NCBI GenBank assembly: GCA_945871045.1
Contig: CAMBUC010000002.1
Location: 1-30,640 of the forward strand
DNA: 30,640 bases
Reading direction: 5' to 3'
DNA from: an uncultured bacterium
GTDB taxonomy: Bacteria; Bacillota; Clostridia; Lachnospirales; Lachnospiraceae
Shown in pieces: positions 7,226 through 15,956 of the stretch (its first letter is position 1; every line of letters begins with the position of its first letter). The notes below the pieces were generated by a model. It did no database searches. It worked only from the letters and a program-made list of their open reading frames with translations, and was not told the origin of the DNA. Made by a program: the position numbers and the translations under genes.

Positions 7226-8347
7226 TTAAATCGTGATCAATTCGTAGTTGTCTGTTCCTAGACCGATCTTTACCGCGTGGGCAATGCAGGATTTCCACTC
7301 GGTATCGGGATGTGTCATGTGGAAGTGATCATGGCCTTCCTCGTTTCCGTACTTTTCGAGATTCTCACCGAGGATGCTTGCCGGGATGGGCGTCTGCTTG
7401 TTACACAGATCCGCGCAGGCCTGATCCAGTGCCACAGGATCAAAGGATGCCAGCATACCCACATTGGGAATGATGGGAATGTCGTTTTCTGCATGGCAGT
7501 CGCAGTTGGGTGATACATCACAGATCAGCGAAATATGGAAGCAGGGGCGATCCTTGCAGACAGCAAGAGAATACTCCGCCATCTTGTAGTTTAATACGGC
7601 GATGGAATCGCTGAAGTCCGCTTCGATGGCATTCTTCGGGCAAACCGCAAGACAACGTCCGCAGCCGACACATTTGTCGTGATCAATGGAAGCCTTTTTG
7701 TTTTCGATGACCGGTGCGCCGTGGGCGCAGATGCGCAGGCATGCGCCGCAGCCGATACAGTCATCCACCGCTACCACGCTGGGCTTTCCATCACAGTGCT
7801 GCTCCATCTTTCCGGCACGGGAGCCGCTGCCCATTCCGATATTCTTTAAAGTCCCGCCAAAGCCGGCCATCTCGTGACCCTTGAAGTGCGTCAGGGAGAT
7901 GAACACGTCTGCATCCATGATGGCATGACCGATCTTTGCTTCTTTGACATACTCACCATGAATCGGAACATTCACTTCATCCGTTCCCTTTAAACCATCT
8001 GCGATCAGCACGTGGCAGCCGGTCTGGAGCGGTGAAAAACCATTTATGTAAGCGGTATCTAAATGATCCAGTGCGTTTTTGCGGCTGCCCACATATAAGG
8101 TGTTGCAGTCGGTCAAAAAGGGTTTTCCGCCAAGTTCTGTTACATAGTCTGCAACCACTTTTGCGTAGTTCGGACGAAGAAACGAAAGATTTCCGTATTC
8201 GCCGAAATGGATCTTGATGGCGGCATATTTATCTGTAAAATCAATCTGCTCGAATCCGGCAGTCTTCATCAGTCTGTGAAGTTTTTGCAATAAATTTTCG
8301 TGTTCCGTTGCTTTGAACGTAGTAAAATAAACAGGTGCTTTTTCCAT
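7226..8347 (-). CDS. DUF362 domain protein with two 4Fe-4S clusters
   Basis: A 373-aa protein. Residues 1-180 match the DUF362 pattern, with KIHFGEYGN near 45-53, TDCNTLY near 79-85, and SLTHFKGHEMAGFGGTLKNIGMG near 151-173. A ferredoxin insert follows with two complete CxxCxxCxxxC motifs: C197, C200, C203, C207 and C226, C229, C232, C236. It should bind two 4Fe-4S clusters and carry electrons in the cytoplasm. The physiological reaction of this family is not established. A GAGGAGG lies 11 bases before the ATG, a rather long spacing. Transcribed alone, convergent with the pseudouridine synthase. Confidence 0.93.
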   Translation of the reverse strand: MEKAPVYFTTFKATEHENLLQKLHRLMKTAGFEQIDFTDKYAAIKIHFGEYGNLSFLRPNYAKVVADYVTELGGKPFLTDCNTLYVGSRKNALDHLDTAYINGFSPLQTGCHVLIADGLKGTDEVNVPIHGEYVKEAKIGHAIMDADVFISLTHFKGHEMAGFGGTLKNIGMGSGSRAGKMEQHCDGKPSVVAVDDCIGCGACLRICAHGAPVIENKKASIDHDKCVGCGRCLAVCPKNAIEADFSDSIAVLNYKMAEYSLAVCKDRPCFHISLICDVSPNCDCHAENDIPIIPNVGMLASFDPVALDQACADLCNKQTPIPASILGENLEKYGNEEGHDHFHMTHPDTEWKSCIAHAVKIGLGTDNYELITI

Positions 8348-8393
8348 AAAATGTAAGACCTCCTCAGTAAAATATGCAATGTCTGAAAATAAG

Positions 8394-8409
8394 GTAACTG
8401 TGAAGTTAC
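8394..8409. promoter_or_regulatory. Small inverted repeat upstream of the DUF362 gene
   Basis: GTAACT (8394-8399) and AGTTAC (8404-8409) are inverted around GTGA, within the probable 5' region of the DUF362 gene. It could be an operator or a leader hairpin; the evidence is only the symmetry. Confidence 0.25.
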
Positions 8410-8471
8410 GTCATAAGTTTAACGTATTGGAACAAAAAATACAATTCCTTTTTGAAAACCGGAAAATGAGG

Positions 8472-8499
8472 TTGACAATCCAAGGTATCGGGTTATAAA
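8472..8499 (+). promoter_or_regulatory. Sigma-A-type promoter of proS
   Basis: A consensus TTGACA at 8472-8477 and TATAAA at 8494-8499 are separated by 16 bp. Transcription would start near 8506, giving a leader of about 108 bases that contains the structured element described next. Confidence 0.72.
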
Positions 8500-8533
8500 A
8501 TAGGCACTAGTTGGACACAATCCTATGAAAAAA

Positions 8534-8590
8534 GGTACCGCCGAGCGAATCGGTCCCTGTGAAGAGGGATTGATCGATCCGGCGGTTTTC
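8534..8590 (+). promoter_or_regulatory. Structured proS leader: T-box-like core and terminator
   Basis: ACCGCCG (8537-8543) pairs with CGGCGGT (8580-8586), followed by a short T-rich run: a terminator shape. Inside, TCGGTCCCT (8550-8558) pairs with AGGGATTGA (8565-8573). A competing small hairpin, CCGA/TCGG (8541-8544, 8550-8553), uses the same strand. GGTACCGC at 8534-8541 matches the core of the T-box bulge sequence, but there is too little leader for a normal T-box stem I. Attenuation is inferred. Confidence 0.5.
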
Positions 8591-8613
8591 TATTACAAAA
8601 AAGGAGATTTGAA

Positions 8614-10053
8614 ATGGCAAAGGAAAAGAAATTAGTAGAGCAGATCACCTCTATGGATGTTGATTTTGCGCAGTGGTACACAGATGTGGTAAAAAAGGCA
8701 GAACTGATCGATTATTCATCCGTGAAAGGATGTATGATCATCAAACCCGCAGGCTATGCGATCTGGGAGAATATCCAGAAAGAATTAGACCGTCGTTTCA
8801 AGGAGACCGGCGTAGAGAATGTTTATATGCCGATGTTTATCCCTGAAAGCCTGTTGGAGAAGGAAAAGGATCACGTAGAAGGTTTTGCACCGGAAGTTGC
8901 ATGGGTGACGCATGGCGGATTACAGCCGCTGCAGGAGCGTCTGTGCGTACGTCCTACCTCTGAGACCTTGTTCTGTGATTTTTACAAGAACCTGATCCAG
9001 TCCTACCGTGATCTGCCGAAGAACTACAACCAGTGGTGTTCCGTTGTCCGCTGGGAGAAGGAGACCAGACCGTTCCTTCGTTCCCGCGAGTTCTTATGGC
9101 AGGAGGGTCATACGATCCATGCGACTGCGGAGGAGGCAGAAGCGCGTACCCTTCAGATGCTCAATGTCTATGCGGACTTCTTAGAGGATGAACTGGCGAT
9201 CCCTGTCGTGAAAGGACAGAAGACCGAGAAAGAGAAATTTGCGGGCGCTGAGGCTACCTATACCATCGAGGCGCTGATGCATGACGGAAAGGCATTGCAG
9301 TCCGGAACCAGCCATAACTTCGGAGACGGTTTTGCAAAAGCATTTGATATCACATATACAGATAAGAACAATCAGCTGGTACATCCCTTCCAGACTTCCT
9401 GGGGTATGACCACCCGATTGATCGGTGCGATCATCATGGTACATGGTGACGATTCCGGATTAAAGTTACCGCCGCACATTGCTCCTGTACAGGCGATGAT
9501 CATTCCGATCCGCCAGCAGGCAGAGGGCGTTTTGGAAAAGGCAAACGAAGTGCTTGCGGCACTGGGCGCAAAGGGTGTTCGTGCAAGACTTGACGATTCC
9601 GACAAGTCGCCGGGATGGAAGTTCTCTGAGCAGGAGATGCGCGGTATCCCTGTTCGTATCGAACTGGGACCGAAGGATATCGAGGCCGGTCAGTGCGTAG
9701 TTGTGCGCCGCGATACAAGAGAAAAGATCGTGATGGCATTAGACGAAGTAGCCGAAAAACTGCCGGAGTTACTGGAAACCATCCAGAAAGACATGTTCGA
9801 GACTGCAAAGGCTCATCGCGATGCGCATATCACAGATGTCACCGACTACGAGACCTTCAAGGATGCGGTTGAGCATAAGCCCGGATTCATCCGCGGGATG
9901 TGGTGTGGAGATCAGGCATGTGAGGATAAGATCAAGGAAGAGACGACAGCCACTTCCCGCTGTATGCCTTTTGTACAGGAACGGATTTCTGATGTCTGCG
10001 TTTGCTGCGGAAAGCCTGCGAAGAAACTGGTATTCTGGGGTAAGGCATATTAG
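8614..10053 (+). CDS. proS: Prolyl-tRNA synthetase, archaeal/eukaryal-type short form
   Basis: Charges tRNA-Pro with proline using ATP. At 479 aa it is the short form without the editing insertion of the E. coli-type enzyme. Class II motifs are visible: motif 1 around residues 68-80, RPTSET at 113-118, and motif 2, RWEKETRPFLRSREFLW, at 146-162. The C-terminal domain has cysteines at 431, 436, 450, 462, 464 and 465, typical of the zinc-binding tail of this type, and ends in a terminal aromatic residue, VFWGKAY. AAAGGAG precedes the ATG. Regulation through the leader hairpin is likely. This type occurs widely in Clostridia as well as Archaea. Confidence 0.97.
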   Translation: MAKEKKLVEQITSMDVDFAQWYTDVVKKAELIDYSSVKGCMIIKPAGYAIWENIQKELDRRFKETGVENVYMPMFIPESLLEKEKDHVEGFAPEVAWVTHGGLQPLQERLCVRPTSETLFCDFYKNLIQSYRDLPKNYNQWCSVVRWEKETRPFLRSREFLWQEGHTIHATAEEAEARTLQMLNVYADFLEDELAIPVVKGQKTEKEKFAGAEATYTIEALMHDGKALQSGTSHNFGDGFAKAFDITYTDKNNQLVHPFQTSWGMTTRLIGAIIMVHGDDSGLKLPPHIAPVQAMIIPIRQQAEGVLEKANEVLAALGAKGVRARLDDSDKSPGWKFSEQEMRGIPVRIELGPKDIEAGQCVVVRRDTREKIVMALDEVAEKLPELLETIQKDMFETAKAHRDAHITDVTDYETFKDAVEHKPGFIRGMWCGDQACEDKIKEETTATSRCMPFVQERISDVCVCCGKPAKKLVFWGKAY

Positions 10054-10106
10054 TATTCGTTCAAGGTTTTGCACTGGAAATAGTTTTTTGTAAGGATCAG
10101 TCATAC

Positions 10107-11459
10107 ATGAATATAACATTACCGCATCATGTAAAATTTATATTAGACAAGTTAGAAGAAAACGGCTTTGAAGGCTATGCGGTGGGGGGCTGTGTGCGTG
10201 ATGCACTGCTGGGGCGTGAGCCTCAGGACTGGGATATCACCACAAATGCAAAGCCGCTTCAGGTGAAAGCATTGTTCCCGCGAACCATCGATACGGGCCT
10301 TCAGCATGGAACGGTAACGATCATGCTGGATCATACCGGCTATGAAGTGACTACGTATCGGATCGATGGAGAGTATGAGGATGGCAGACATCCAAAGGCG
10401 GTCAGTTTTACCGGAAAGTTGTCGGATGACCTGATGCGCCGTGATTTTACGATCAACGCCATGGCTTATAACGAAACGGAAGGTCTGGTGGATCTCTTTG
10501 ACGGACGGGAAGATCTGGAAAAAGGCGTGATCCGCTGCGTCGGTGAAGCGGCGGAACGTTTTCGCGAGGATGCCCTTCGTATGATGCGTGCCATCCGTTT
10601 TTCGGCCCAGCTTGGTTTTTCTATCGAGGAAGGGACGTTGGACGCCATCAGGGAACTGGCGCCTTCCATTGGGCGCATCAGTGCAGAGCGGATTCAGACC
10701 GAACTGATCAAGACACTGACCGGTGCCTATCCGCAGACTACAAGGCTGTATTATGAAACCGGTCTCAGCCGTCATTTTTTGCCGGAACTGGACCGGATGA
10801 TGGAGACTCCCCAGAACAACCCACATCATTGCTACAGTGTAGGGGAACATACCCTCCGCAGTTTGGAGGAAGTGGATGCGGACAAGGTGCTCCGGCTTGC
10901 GATGCTGCTTCATGATGTGGCAAAGCCTCTCTGCAAGACCGTAGACGAAGCCGGCATCGACCATTTTCACGGTCATCCGGCGCAAGGAGCGGAACTCGCC
11001 AAAAAGATCTTAAGGCGGTTGAAGCTGGATAATGATACCATCGGCCGCGTGACCCAGCTCATCCGCTGGCATGATGATAATCCCCCGCTCAGTGAGCGGA
11101 ATGTCCGCCGTGCCATCTGCCGCGTGGGTATGGCCCAGTATCCGGACATTTTTGCAGTTAAACGGGCTGATATTTTGGCGCAGAGTGACTACCGAAAACA
11201 AGAAAAACTGCAGTATGTAGACGACTATGAAGCGGTCTATGAGCAGATCTTGGAGAAACAGCAGTGCCTTTGCATCAAAGACTTAAAAGTGAATGGTGCC
11301 GACCTGCTTTCGATGGGTGTTGCTCAGGGGAAAGCCATCGGCGAAAAATTGCAGGAACTGTTGGAACTTGTTCTGGAACACCCGGAGTATAATACAAGAG
11401 AATATTTACTTGCCCGATTGAAGGATTCTGTGGATCAGGAAGCCTTCAATCAGGAATAA
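10107..11459 (+). CDS. cca: CCA-adding tRNA nucleotidyltransferase
   Basis: Adds or repairs the CCA end of tRNAs. The 450-aa protein has the class II nucleotidyltransferase head with GGCVRD at residues 27-32 and the catalytic DWD at 41-43. RRDFTINAMAYN near 111-122 and the RMMRAIRFSAQLGF region follow. A second domain with LLHDVAKP and FHGHPAQGA is an HD-type domain found in many family members. AAGGA lies about 10 bases before the ATG. It follows proS by 53 bases with no clear terminator and is probably co-transcribed with it, grouping two tRNA functions. Full CCA addition rather than A-addition alone is the usual activity in Firmicutes but cannot be proven here. Confidence 0.96.
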   Translation: MNITLPHHVKFILDKLEENGFEGYAVGGCVRDALLGREPQDWDITTNAKPLQVKALFPRTIDTGLQHGTVTIMLDHTGYEVTTYRIDGEYEDGRHPKAVSFTGKLSDDLMRRDFTINAMAYNETEGLVDLFDGREDLEKGVIRCVGEAAERFREDALRMMRAIRFSAQLGFSIEEGTLDAIRELAPSIGRISAERIQTELIKTLTGAYPQTTRLYYETGLSRHFLPELDRMMETPQNNPHHCYSVGEHTLRSLEEVDADKVLRLAMLLHDVAKPLCKTVDEAGIDHFHGHPAQGAELAKKILRRLKLDNDTIGRVTQLIRWHDDNPPLSERNVRRAICRVGMAQYPDIFAVKRADILAQSDYRKQEKLQYVDDYEAVYEQILEKQQCLCIKDLKVNGADLLSMGVAQGKAIGEKLQELLELVLEHPEYNTREYLLARLKDSVDQEAFNQE

Positions 11460-11531
11460 AAGAGGGAACCCTTTCATAAGATTGGAGAGGACGAAAAAAC
11501 GCGTCAACTAAATCTATTGGAGGGGTTTCTT

Positions 11532-12509
11532 ATGTTTTATCGGGCAGAACAGATTCTGAGTGCTTATCCAAAGGAATTTACAAGTAATATGAAAGGCCGG
11601 AGATCGCTTCTTTGTACGGACAAAGAGGGAATCTATCTGCTCAAAGAATATTCAGGCTCTGTACACCGTCTGGAAATTTTAGAGATGGTGCTTCAGTCCT
11701 TGAAAGAACAGGGATTTCTTGCGGAAGAACTGGTGCGCACAAAGGAGGGTGCCTTGTGCTATACCGATGCTGACGGGGCGTCTTATTTTTTGCGGAAAAC
11801 ATATGCGGGACGGGAATGCGACACACGAAATGCGCAGGAGATCCTGCTTGCAACGAAGCAAATGGCAACGATGCACAGTCTGTTAAAAAATTGTCCCCCT
11901 GTTTGTGAAACGGAGGATGCATGCTGCCTGAGGCAGCCCCGGAGTGTCGCGGAAAAACACACGAGGGAACTGAAAAAAGTAAAAAACTATGTGCGCGCAA
12001 AGAAAAAGAAAAATGAGTTTGAGAGCGAATTTTTGCGGGGATATGACCACTATATGGAACAGGCTGCGCAGGTAGCACAACTGGAAGAGGAACTGTACAT
12101 ACCGGAGGATGCCCGGCAGTGGTGCCACGGCGATTACAATCAGCACAATCTGCTGTTCACAAAAGAGGGGCTGGCTGTGACGGGTTTTGAAAAACTGCAT
12201 GAAGATCTGTGTATGACGGATCTGGCTAATTTTATGCGGAAGATCTTAGAGAAACACGATTGGAACAGCGGTCTTGGTATGGATATGGTCATGGCGTATC
12301 AGTCAAAGCGCCCACTTGCAGAGTGGGAGTTCTCGTTACTCTATCAAAAACTGCTGTATCCGGAAAAGTATTGGAAGATCGTGAATCATTATTACAATTC
12401 GAGAAAGACCTGGATCTCCGGGCGGAACATTGAAAAATTGACACGGCTTTTTTCGCAGGAAAGAAAGCGGGAGGAGTTCTTATCAATGTTGTTTTATCTG
12501 ATAAAATAG
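11532..12509 (+). CDS. CotS-family spore coat kinase-like protein
   Basis: A 325-aa protein of the CotS/aminoglycoside-phosphotransferase-like fold found in spore coats. The N-lobe carries LLKEYSG at about 36-42, where the ATP-binding lysine would lie. The catalytic-loop motif is CHGDYNQHNLLFT at 198-210, with HGDYNQHN like active family members. The position of the DFG-like magnesium ligand reads VTGFEKLHED, so the expected aspartate is glycine. A TTG frame opens at 11517, but the ATG at 11532 has GGAGGGG at 11519-11525 with 6-base spacing and is preferred. It follows cca by 72 bases. A role in the coat is inferred from the family; the substrate is unknown. Confidence 0.85.
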   Translation: MFYRAEQILSAYPKEFTSNMKGRRSLLCTDKEGIYLLKEYSGSVHRLEILEMVLQSLKEQGFLAEELVRTKEGALCYTDADGASYFLRKTYAGRECDTRNAQEILLATKQMATMHSLLKNCPPVCETEDACCLRQPRSVAEKHTRELKKVKNYVRAKKKKNEFESEFLRGYDHYMEQAAQVAQLEEELYIPEDARQWCHGDYNQHNLLFTKEGLAVTGFEKLHEDLCMTDLANFMRKILEKHDWNSGLGMDMVMAYQSKRPLAEWEFSLLYQKLLYPEKYWKIVNHYYNSRKTWISGRNIEKLTRLFSQERKREEFLSMLFYLIK

Positions 12510-12517
12510 TTTATAAT
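12489..12517 (+). promoter_or_regulatory. Promoter at the lipoprotein gene, possibly leaderless
   Basis: TTGTTT (12489-12494) and a perfect TATAAT (12512-12517) are 17 bp apart. Transcription would start at 12524 or 12525, the A of the next ATG. It overlaps the 3' end of the CotS-like gene. Confidence 0.5.
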
Positions 12518-12524
12518 AGTACCT

Positions 12525-13811
12525 ATGAGCAAGCGATTTTTACAGATGATCTTAACAATTTCAAGCGTGCTGTTTTTCTGTGGCTGCGGAGCAACTGATC
12601 AGAGCACGATCTCCATGGAGCCCTCCATGCAGGTGACGGTTCAGGAGCCGGAACCAGCAGAGGACGAGGAGGAGGACGAACAGGTTCTCACGCCCCAGAC
12701 GCAGGAAACGATCTATTTGGTGATGAACGTGGATCAGGAAAGAAAACTGATCGCTTTAGGACTGCCGGACTCTGTGCGGACGGTGCAGTATGGCTACACA
12801 AGGACCACACAGATCCTGGATGATCACGGGCAGTTTATGTCGGCAGGGAAACTGATTCCCGGACGCGCGGTAACGATCGGGGCGTTGGATGAGGATGCGA
12901 AGCTGACGGTGATACAACTTGCCACAGACACCTGGTATCAGGAAAACATCACCCGTTATTCCATGGACGATTCCATTGGTATGCTGGTCATTGGTGATAC
13001 CAAATACCGCTATGGAGACCATGTGCGGGTGTTTGCGGAGGATCAGGAGATCTCGCTTCGACAGATCGGGGAAAAGGATATACTGGCGGTACAGGGACTG
13101 GGGAATCAGATCCTTTCTATCCGAGTTACCACCGGGCATGGCACCATCGAACTGGTGAATACAGAATTGTTCGAGGGCGGCTGGATTTCTCTGGGAACGA
13201 AGATCTATGCGAAGATCACGCCGAACATGACATTGGAAGTGCCGGAAGGAACTTATGAACTGTCAGTTGCCAATAACGGCTATGGCGACAGTAAGACGAT
13301 CGAAGTAGAACGGGAACAGACCACCTTGGTCGATCTGAATGAATATAAGGGAGACGGCGCAAAAATCTGTCAGGTAACGTTTGAGGTTTATGTGGAAAAT
13401 GCCAAACTTTACATTGATGGAGACGAGATCGCTTACGCGGAACCGGTGGAGTTGTGTTATGGCGTGCATCGCCTGACAGTTATCGCAGATGGATTTGAGA
13501 CATGGGAGCGCCAGTTGGTCATCCATTCAAAAGAGGCCGCTATTGAGATCGGTGAGCCTCAGTTGGCGGATGAAGAGGGCGCAGAAGAAGTTCCTGTGGA
13601 TGTCGAGGGATCTCAGATCTCGGAGAACGAATCCCCCACAGATGGGGAGACCACCGGCGCTGCCGAAGCACCTGCGGATCAGGATACGGCGGTTAATGAG
13701 CAGGATGCAGGGACAAGCCCGGATGCGATCGCAGGCAGCAGTACGGGAAACTATAATGATTATCTGGATACGCTTACAGACCTGATTTCGTCGCTTGTGA
13801 GACAGGACTAA
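12525..13811 (+). CDS. Putative secreted lipoprotein with PEGA-like repeats
   Basis: A 428-aa exported protein. Residues 1-20 form a signal peptide with a hydrophobic core and C21 after FFCG, a plausible but non-ideal lipobox. An acidic linker (about 35-60) leads to a beta-rich region. At about 235-275 (KITPNMTLEVPEGTYELSV) and 285-350 (VYVENAKLYIDGDEI then YGVHRLTVIADGFETWERQL) are two PEGA-type surface domains. The last 75 residues are acidic and low in complexity, ending YLDTLTDLISSLVRQD. Function is unknown; PEGA domains are thought to bind cell-surface material. No Shine-Dalgarno sequence precedes the ATG. It lies between the CotS-like gene and pgcA. Confidence 0.8.
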   Translation: MSKRFLQMILTISSVLFFCGCGATDQSTISMEPSMQVTVQEPEPAEDEEEDEQVLTPQTQETIYLVMNVDQERKLIALGLPDSVRTVQYGYTRTTQILDDHGQFMSAGKLIPGRAVTIGALDEDAKLTVIQLATDTWYQENITRYSMDDSIGMLVIGDTKYRYGDHVRVFAEDQEISLRQIGEKDILAVQGLGNQILSIRVTTGHGTIELVNTELFEGGWISLGTKIYAKITPNMTLEVPEGTYELSVANNGYGDSKTIEVEREQTTLVDLNEYKGDGAKICQVTFEVYVENAKLYIDGDEIAYAEPVELCYGVHRLTVIADGFETWERQLVIHSKEAAIEIGEPQLADEEGAEEVPVDVEGSQISENESPTDGETTGAAEAPADQDTAVNEQDAGTSPDAIAGSSTGNYNDYLDTLTDLISSLVRQD

Positions 13812-13867
13812 AATTGATGTTCACAGGCAGGAAAGGGTTTCTTGATGACAGGCTGCAACACACAGCT

Positions 13868-13876
13868 TGCTATATA
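13868..13876 (+). promoter_or_regulatory. Possible extended -10 promoter of pgcA
   Basis: TGCTATATA at 13868-13876 fits an extended -10 element with one mismatch. No -35 box is correctly spaced. The 103-base gap between the lipoprotein gene and pgcA shows no terminator. Confidence 0.35.
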
Positions 13877-13914
13877 CAAAAACATATTATGACAAGTATT
13901 TAGGAGGGTAACAA

Positions 13915-15651
13915 ATGGATTACAAGGCAATGTATGAGGAGTGGTTGAACAATCCGTATTTTGATGCGGAGACAAAGGCAGAACTTCAGGCGATCGCAGG
14001 GGATGAAAAAGAGATTGAAGATCGCTTCTATATGGATCTTGAGTTTGGTACGGCAGGACTTCGCGGTGTCATCGGAGCAGGAACCAACCGTATGAATATT
14101 TATACCGTTCGCAAGGCGACACAGGGACTTGCAAACTACATTTTAGGCGTAGGGGCTGAAAAGCAGGGAGTAGCCATCGCTTTTGATTCCCGCCGCATGT
14201 CGCCGGAATTTGCAGATGAGGCAGCCCTTTGTCTGGCAGCCAACGGCATCAAGGCGTATGTCTTCGAGAGCCTTCGTCCGACTCCGGAATTATCTTATGC
14301 AGTTCGTAAACTGGGCTGTATCGCCGGCATCAACATTACTGCCAGCCACAATCCGCCGGAGTACAACGGCTACAAAGTATATTGGGAAGATGGCGCACAG
14401 ATCACACCGCCTCATGACAGCGGAATCATGGATGAGGTTAAGAAAGTGACTGATTATGCCACCGTAAAGACGATGGACAAGTCTGCTGCCATCGAGGCAG
14501 GAATGTATCAGCAGATCGGCGTAGACATTGACGATCCCTATATTGCAGAGTTAAAGAGTCTGGTATTGCATCAGGATTGTATCGATGCAGTCAAGGACGA
14601 TCTGACGATCGTTTATTCGCCCCTGCACGGCACCGGAAATATCCCGGTGCGCCGCGTATTAAAGGAACTTGGATTTACAAAGGTATATGTTGTGCCTGAG
14701 CAGGAATTGCCGGATGGCAACTTCCCTACGGTAAGTTATCCGAATCCGGAGACTGAAGAGGCATTCCAGCTGGGCTTGGAACTCGGAAAGAAAGTAGATG
14801 CTGATTTAATTCTGGCAACCGACCCGGATGCAGACCGTCTGGGCGTTTATGTAAAGGATTCTAAGACCGGCGAATATCATTCCCTGACCGGAAATATGTC
14901 CGGCTGCCTGATCGGTGATTATGTGATCAGCCAGCGCAAAGCCCGTGATGGAAAATTACCGGAGGATGGCGCATTTATCAAATCCATCGTTTCTTCCAAA
15001 ATGGCAGATGCCATCGCAAACTACTATGGCATTCAGTTAATCTCTGTATTGACCGGATTCAAGTTCATCGGACAGCAGATCCTGAAATTCGAGAAGGAAG
15101 GAAAGGGTACATATCTGTTCGGAATGGAAGAAAGTTATGGCTGTCTGACCGGAACTTATGCAAGAGATAAGGATGCAGTCGTTGCTTCTATGACCCTTTG
15201 CGAGGCAGCGGCATATTACAAGACCAAGAACATGACGCTTTGGGATGCAATGATCGAGATGTATGAGCGCTACGGCTACTACAAGGATCATGTAGAGTCC
15301 ATCACATTAAAGGGAATCGAAGGCCTTGCAAAGATTCAGGAGATCATGAACACCTTGCGCGCCGATGCGCCGAAGGAGATCGGTGGTTATACCGTAACTG
15401 CTGTCCGCGATTATAAGACCGGAATCATCACCAACACAGCAACCGGCGAAGAGCAGCCTACCGGACTTCCCGGATCCAATGTACTCTACTATGAACTGAC
15501 CGATGATGCATGGGTATGCGTGCGTCCTTCCGGAACAGAGCCTAAGGTGAAGTTCTATATTGGCGTGAAAGGCACTTCTTTGGATGATGCCGATGCCAAG
15601 TCAAAAGCACTGGGAGAGAATGTTTTGTCGATGATCCGCGAAATGATCTAA
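13915..15651 (+). CDS. pgcA: Alpha-phosphoglucomutase / phosphohexomutase
   Basis: Interconverts glucose 1-phosphate and glucose 6-phosphate, linking sugar catabolism with glycogen and cell-envelope sugar synthesis. The 578-aa protein has the four hallmarks of the alpha-D-phosphohexomutase family: phosphoserine S144 in TASHNPPEYNGYK, the magnesium loop ATDPDADRLGVY near 302-313, the sugar-binding loop GMEESYG near 402-408, and RPSGTEPK near 541-548. Length and N-terminus match the PgcA-type enzymes of Firmicutes rather than the shorter phosphoglucosamine mutases. TAGGAGGG precedes the ATG. Mannose-phosphate activity is possible in this family. A structured element starts 4 bases after the stop. 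Confidence 0.95.
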   Translation: MDYKAMYEEWLNNPYFDAETKAELQAIAGDEKEIEDRFYMDLEFGTAGLRGVIGAGTNRMNIYTVRKATQGLANYILGVGAEKQGVAIAFDSRRMSPEFADEAALCLAANGIKAYVFESLRPTPELSYAVRKLGCIAGINITASHNPPEYNGYKVYWEDGAQITPPHDSGIMDEVKKVTDYATVKTMDKSAAIEAGMYQQIGVDIDDPYIAELKSLVLHQDCIDAVKDDLTIVYSPLHGTGNIPVRRVLKELGFTKVYVVPEQELPDGNFPTVSYPNPETEEAFQLGLELGKKVDADLILATDPDADRLGVYVKDSKTGEYHSLTGNMSGCLIGDYVISQRKARDGKLPEDGAFIKSIVSSKMADAIANYYGIQLISVLTGFKFIGQQILKFEKEGKGTYLFGMEESYGCLTGTYARDKDAVVASMTLCEAAAYYKTKNMTLWDAMIEMYERYGYYKDHVESITLKGIEGLAKIQEIMNTLRADAPKEIGGYTVTAVRDYKTGIITNTATGEEQPTGLPGSNVLYYELTDDAWVCVRPSGTEPKVKFYIGVKGTSLDDADAKSKALGENVLSMIREMI

Positions 15652-15654
15652 AAT

Positions 15655-15801
15655 GGTTACTGTTCACTCGTACCTCGTTCCAGTAACCGGGCTTCCCTGC
15701 ATTGAAATATGCCTGACGGCATGGCAGGGAAGCATTGGCTCCTTTATGTGTTCTCTCCACGTCCCGCAGCGGTGTGCGTGACGTGGGTGTGAACAGTAAC
15801 C
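15655..15801. repeat. Nested inverted-repeat element, 147 bp, after pgcA
   Basis: Perfect 13-base terminal arms GGTTACTGTTCAC (15655-15667) and GTGAACAGTAACC (15789-15801) enclose further perfect stems. These are GCTTCCCTGC with GCAGGGAAGC (15691-15700, 15724-15733), ATGCC with GGCAT (15709-15713, 15718-15722), and CCACGTC with GACGTGG (15757-15763, 15780-15786). A competing partner for the left arm, CAGTAACC, lies at 15681-15688. There is no convincing open reading frame. With the HU promoter it fills the 305-base gap between pgcA and hup. It could be a dispersed intergenic repeat, a terminator-like structure or an RNA. Confidence 0.85.
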
Positions 15802-15839
15802 TAAAATGCCCAATTTCTTTGTAAAATAGGCAAATAAAC

Positions 15840-15868
15840 TTGACAATGCCCGAAAAACCAAGTATAAA
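15840..15868 (+). promoter_or_regulatory. Promoter of the HU gene
   Basis: TTGACA at 15840-15845, a 17-bp spacer and TATAAA at 15863-15868. It is close to consensus, as expected for an abundant protein. The leader is about 80 bases and ends with AGGAGG near 15942. Confidence 0.82.
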
Positions 15869-15956
15869 TATATGAGTGGATAATTCGGATAAAACGAACT
15901 ATCGGCGAACAAAAATAAGAAAAGAAATAGAAATCCAATAGGAGGACAAACAGACC

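Noticed and set aside
10152..10985. A 277-codon minus-strand frame
   Set aside because: It is antisense to cca along its whole length and shows no known motif.
15655..15801. A tRNA or T-box in the pgcA-hup gap
   Set aside because: The stems do not have tRNA arm sizes or the T-loop sequence, and no T-box core sequence is present.
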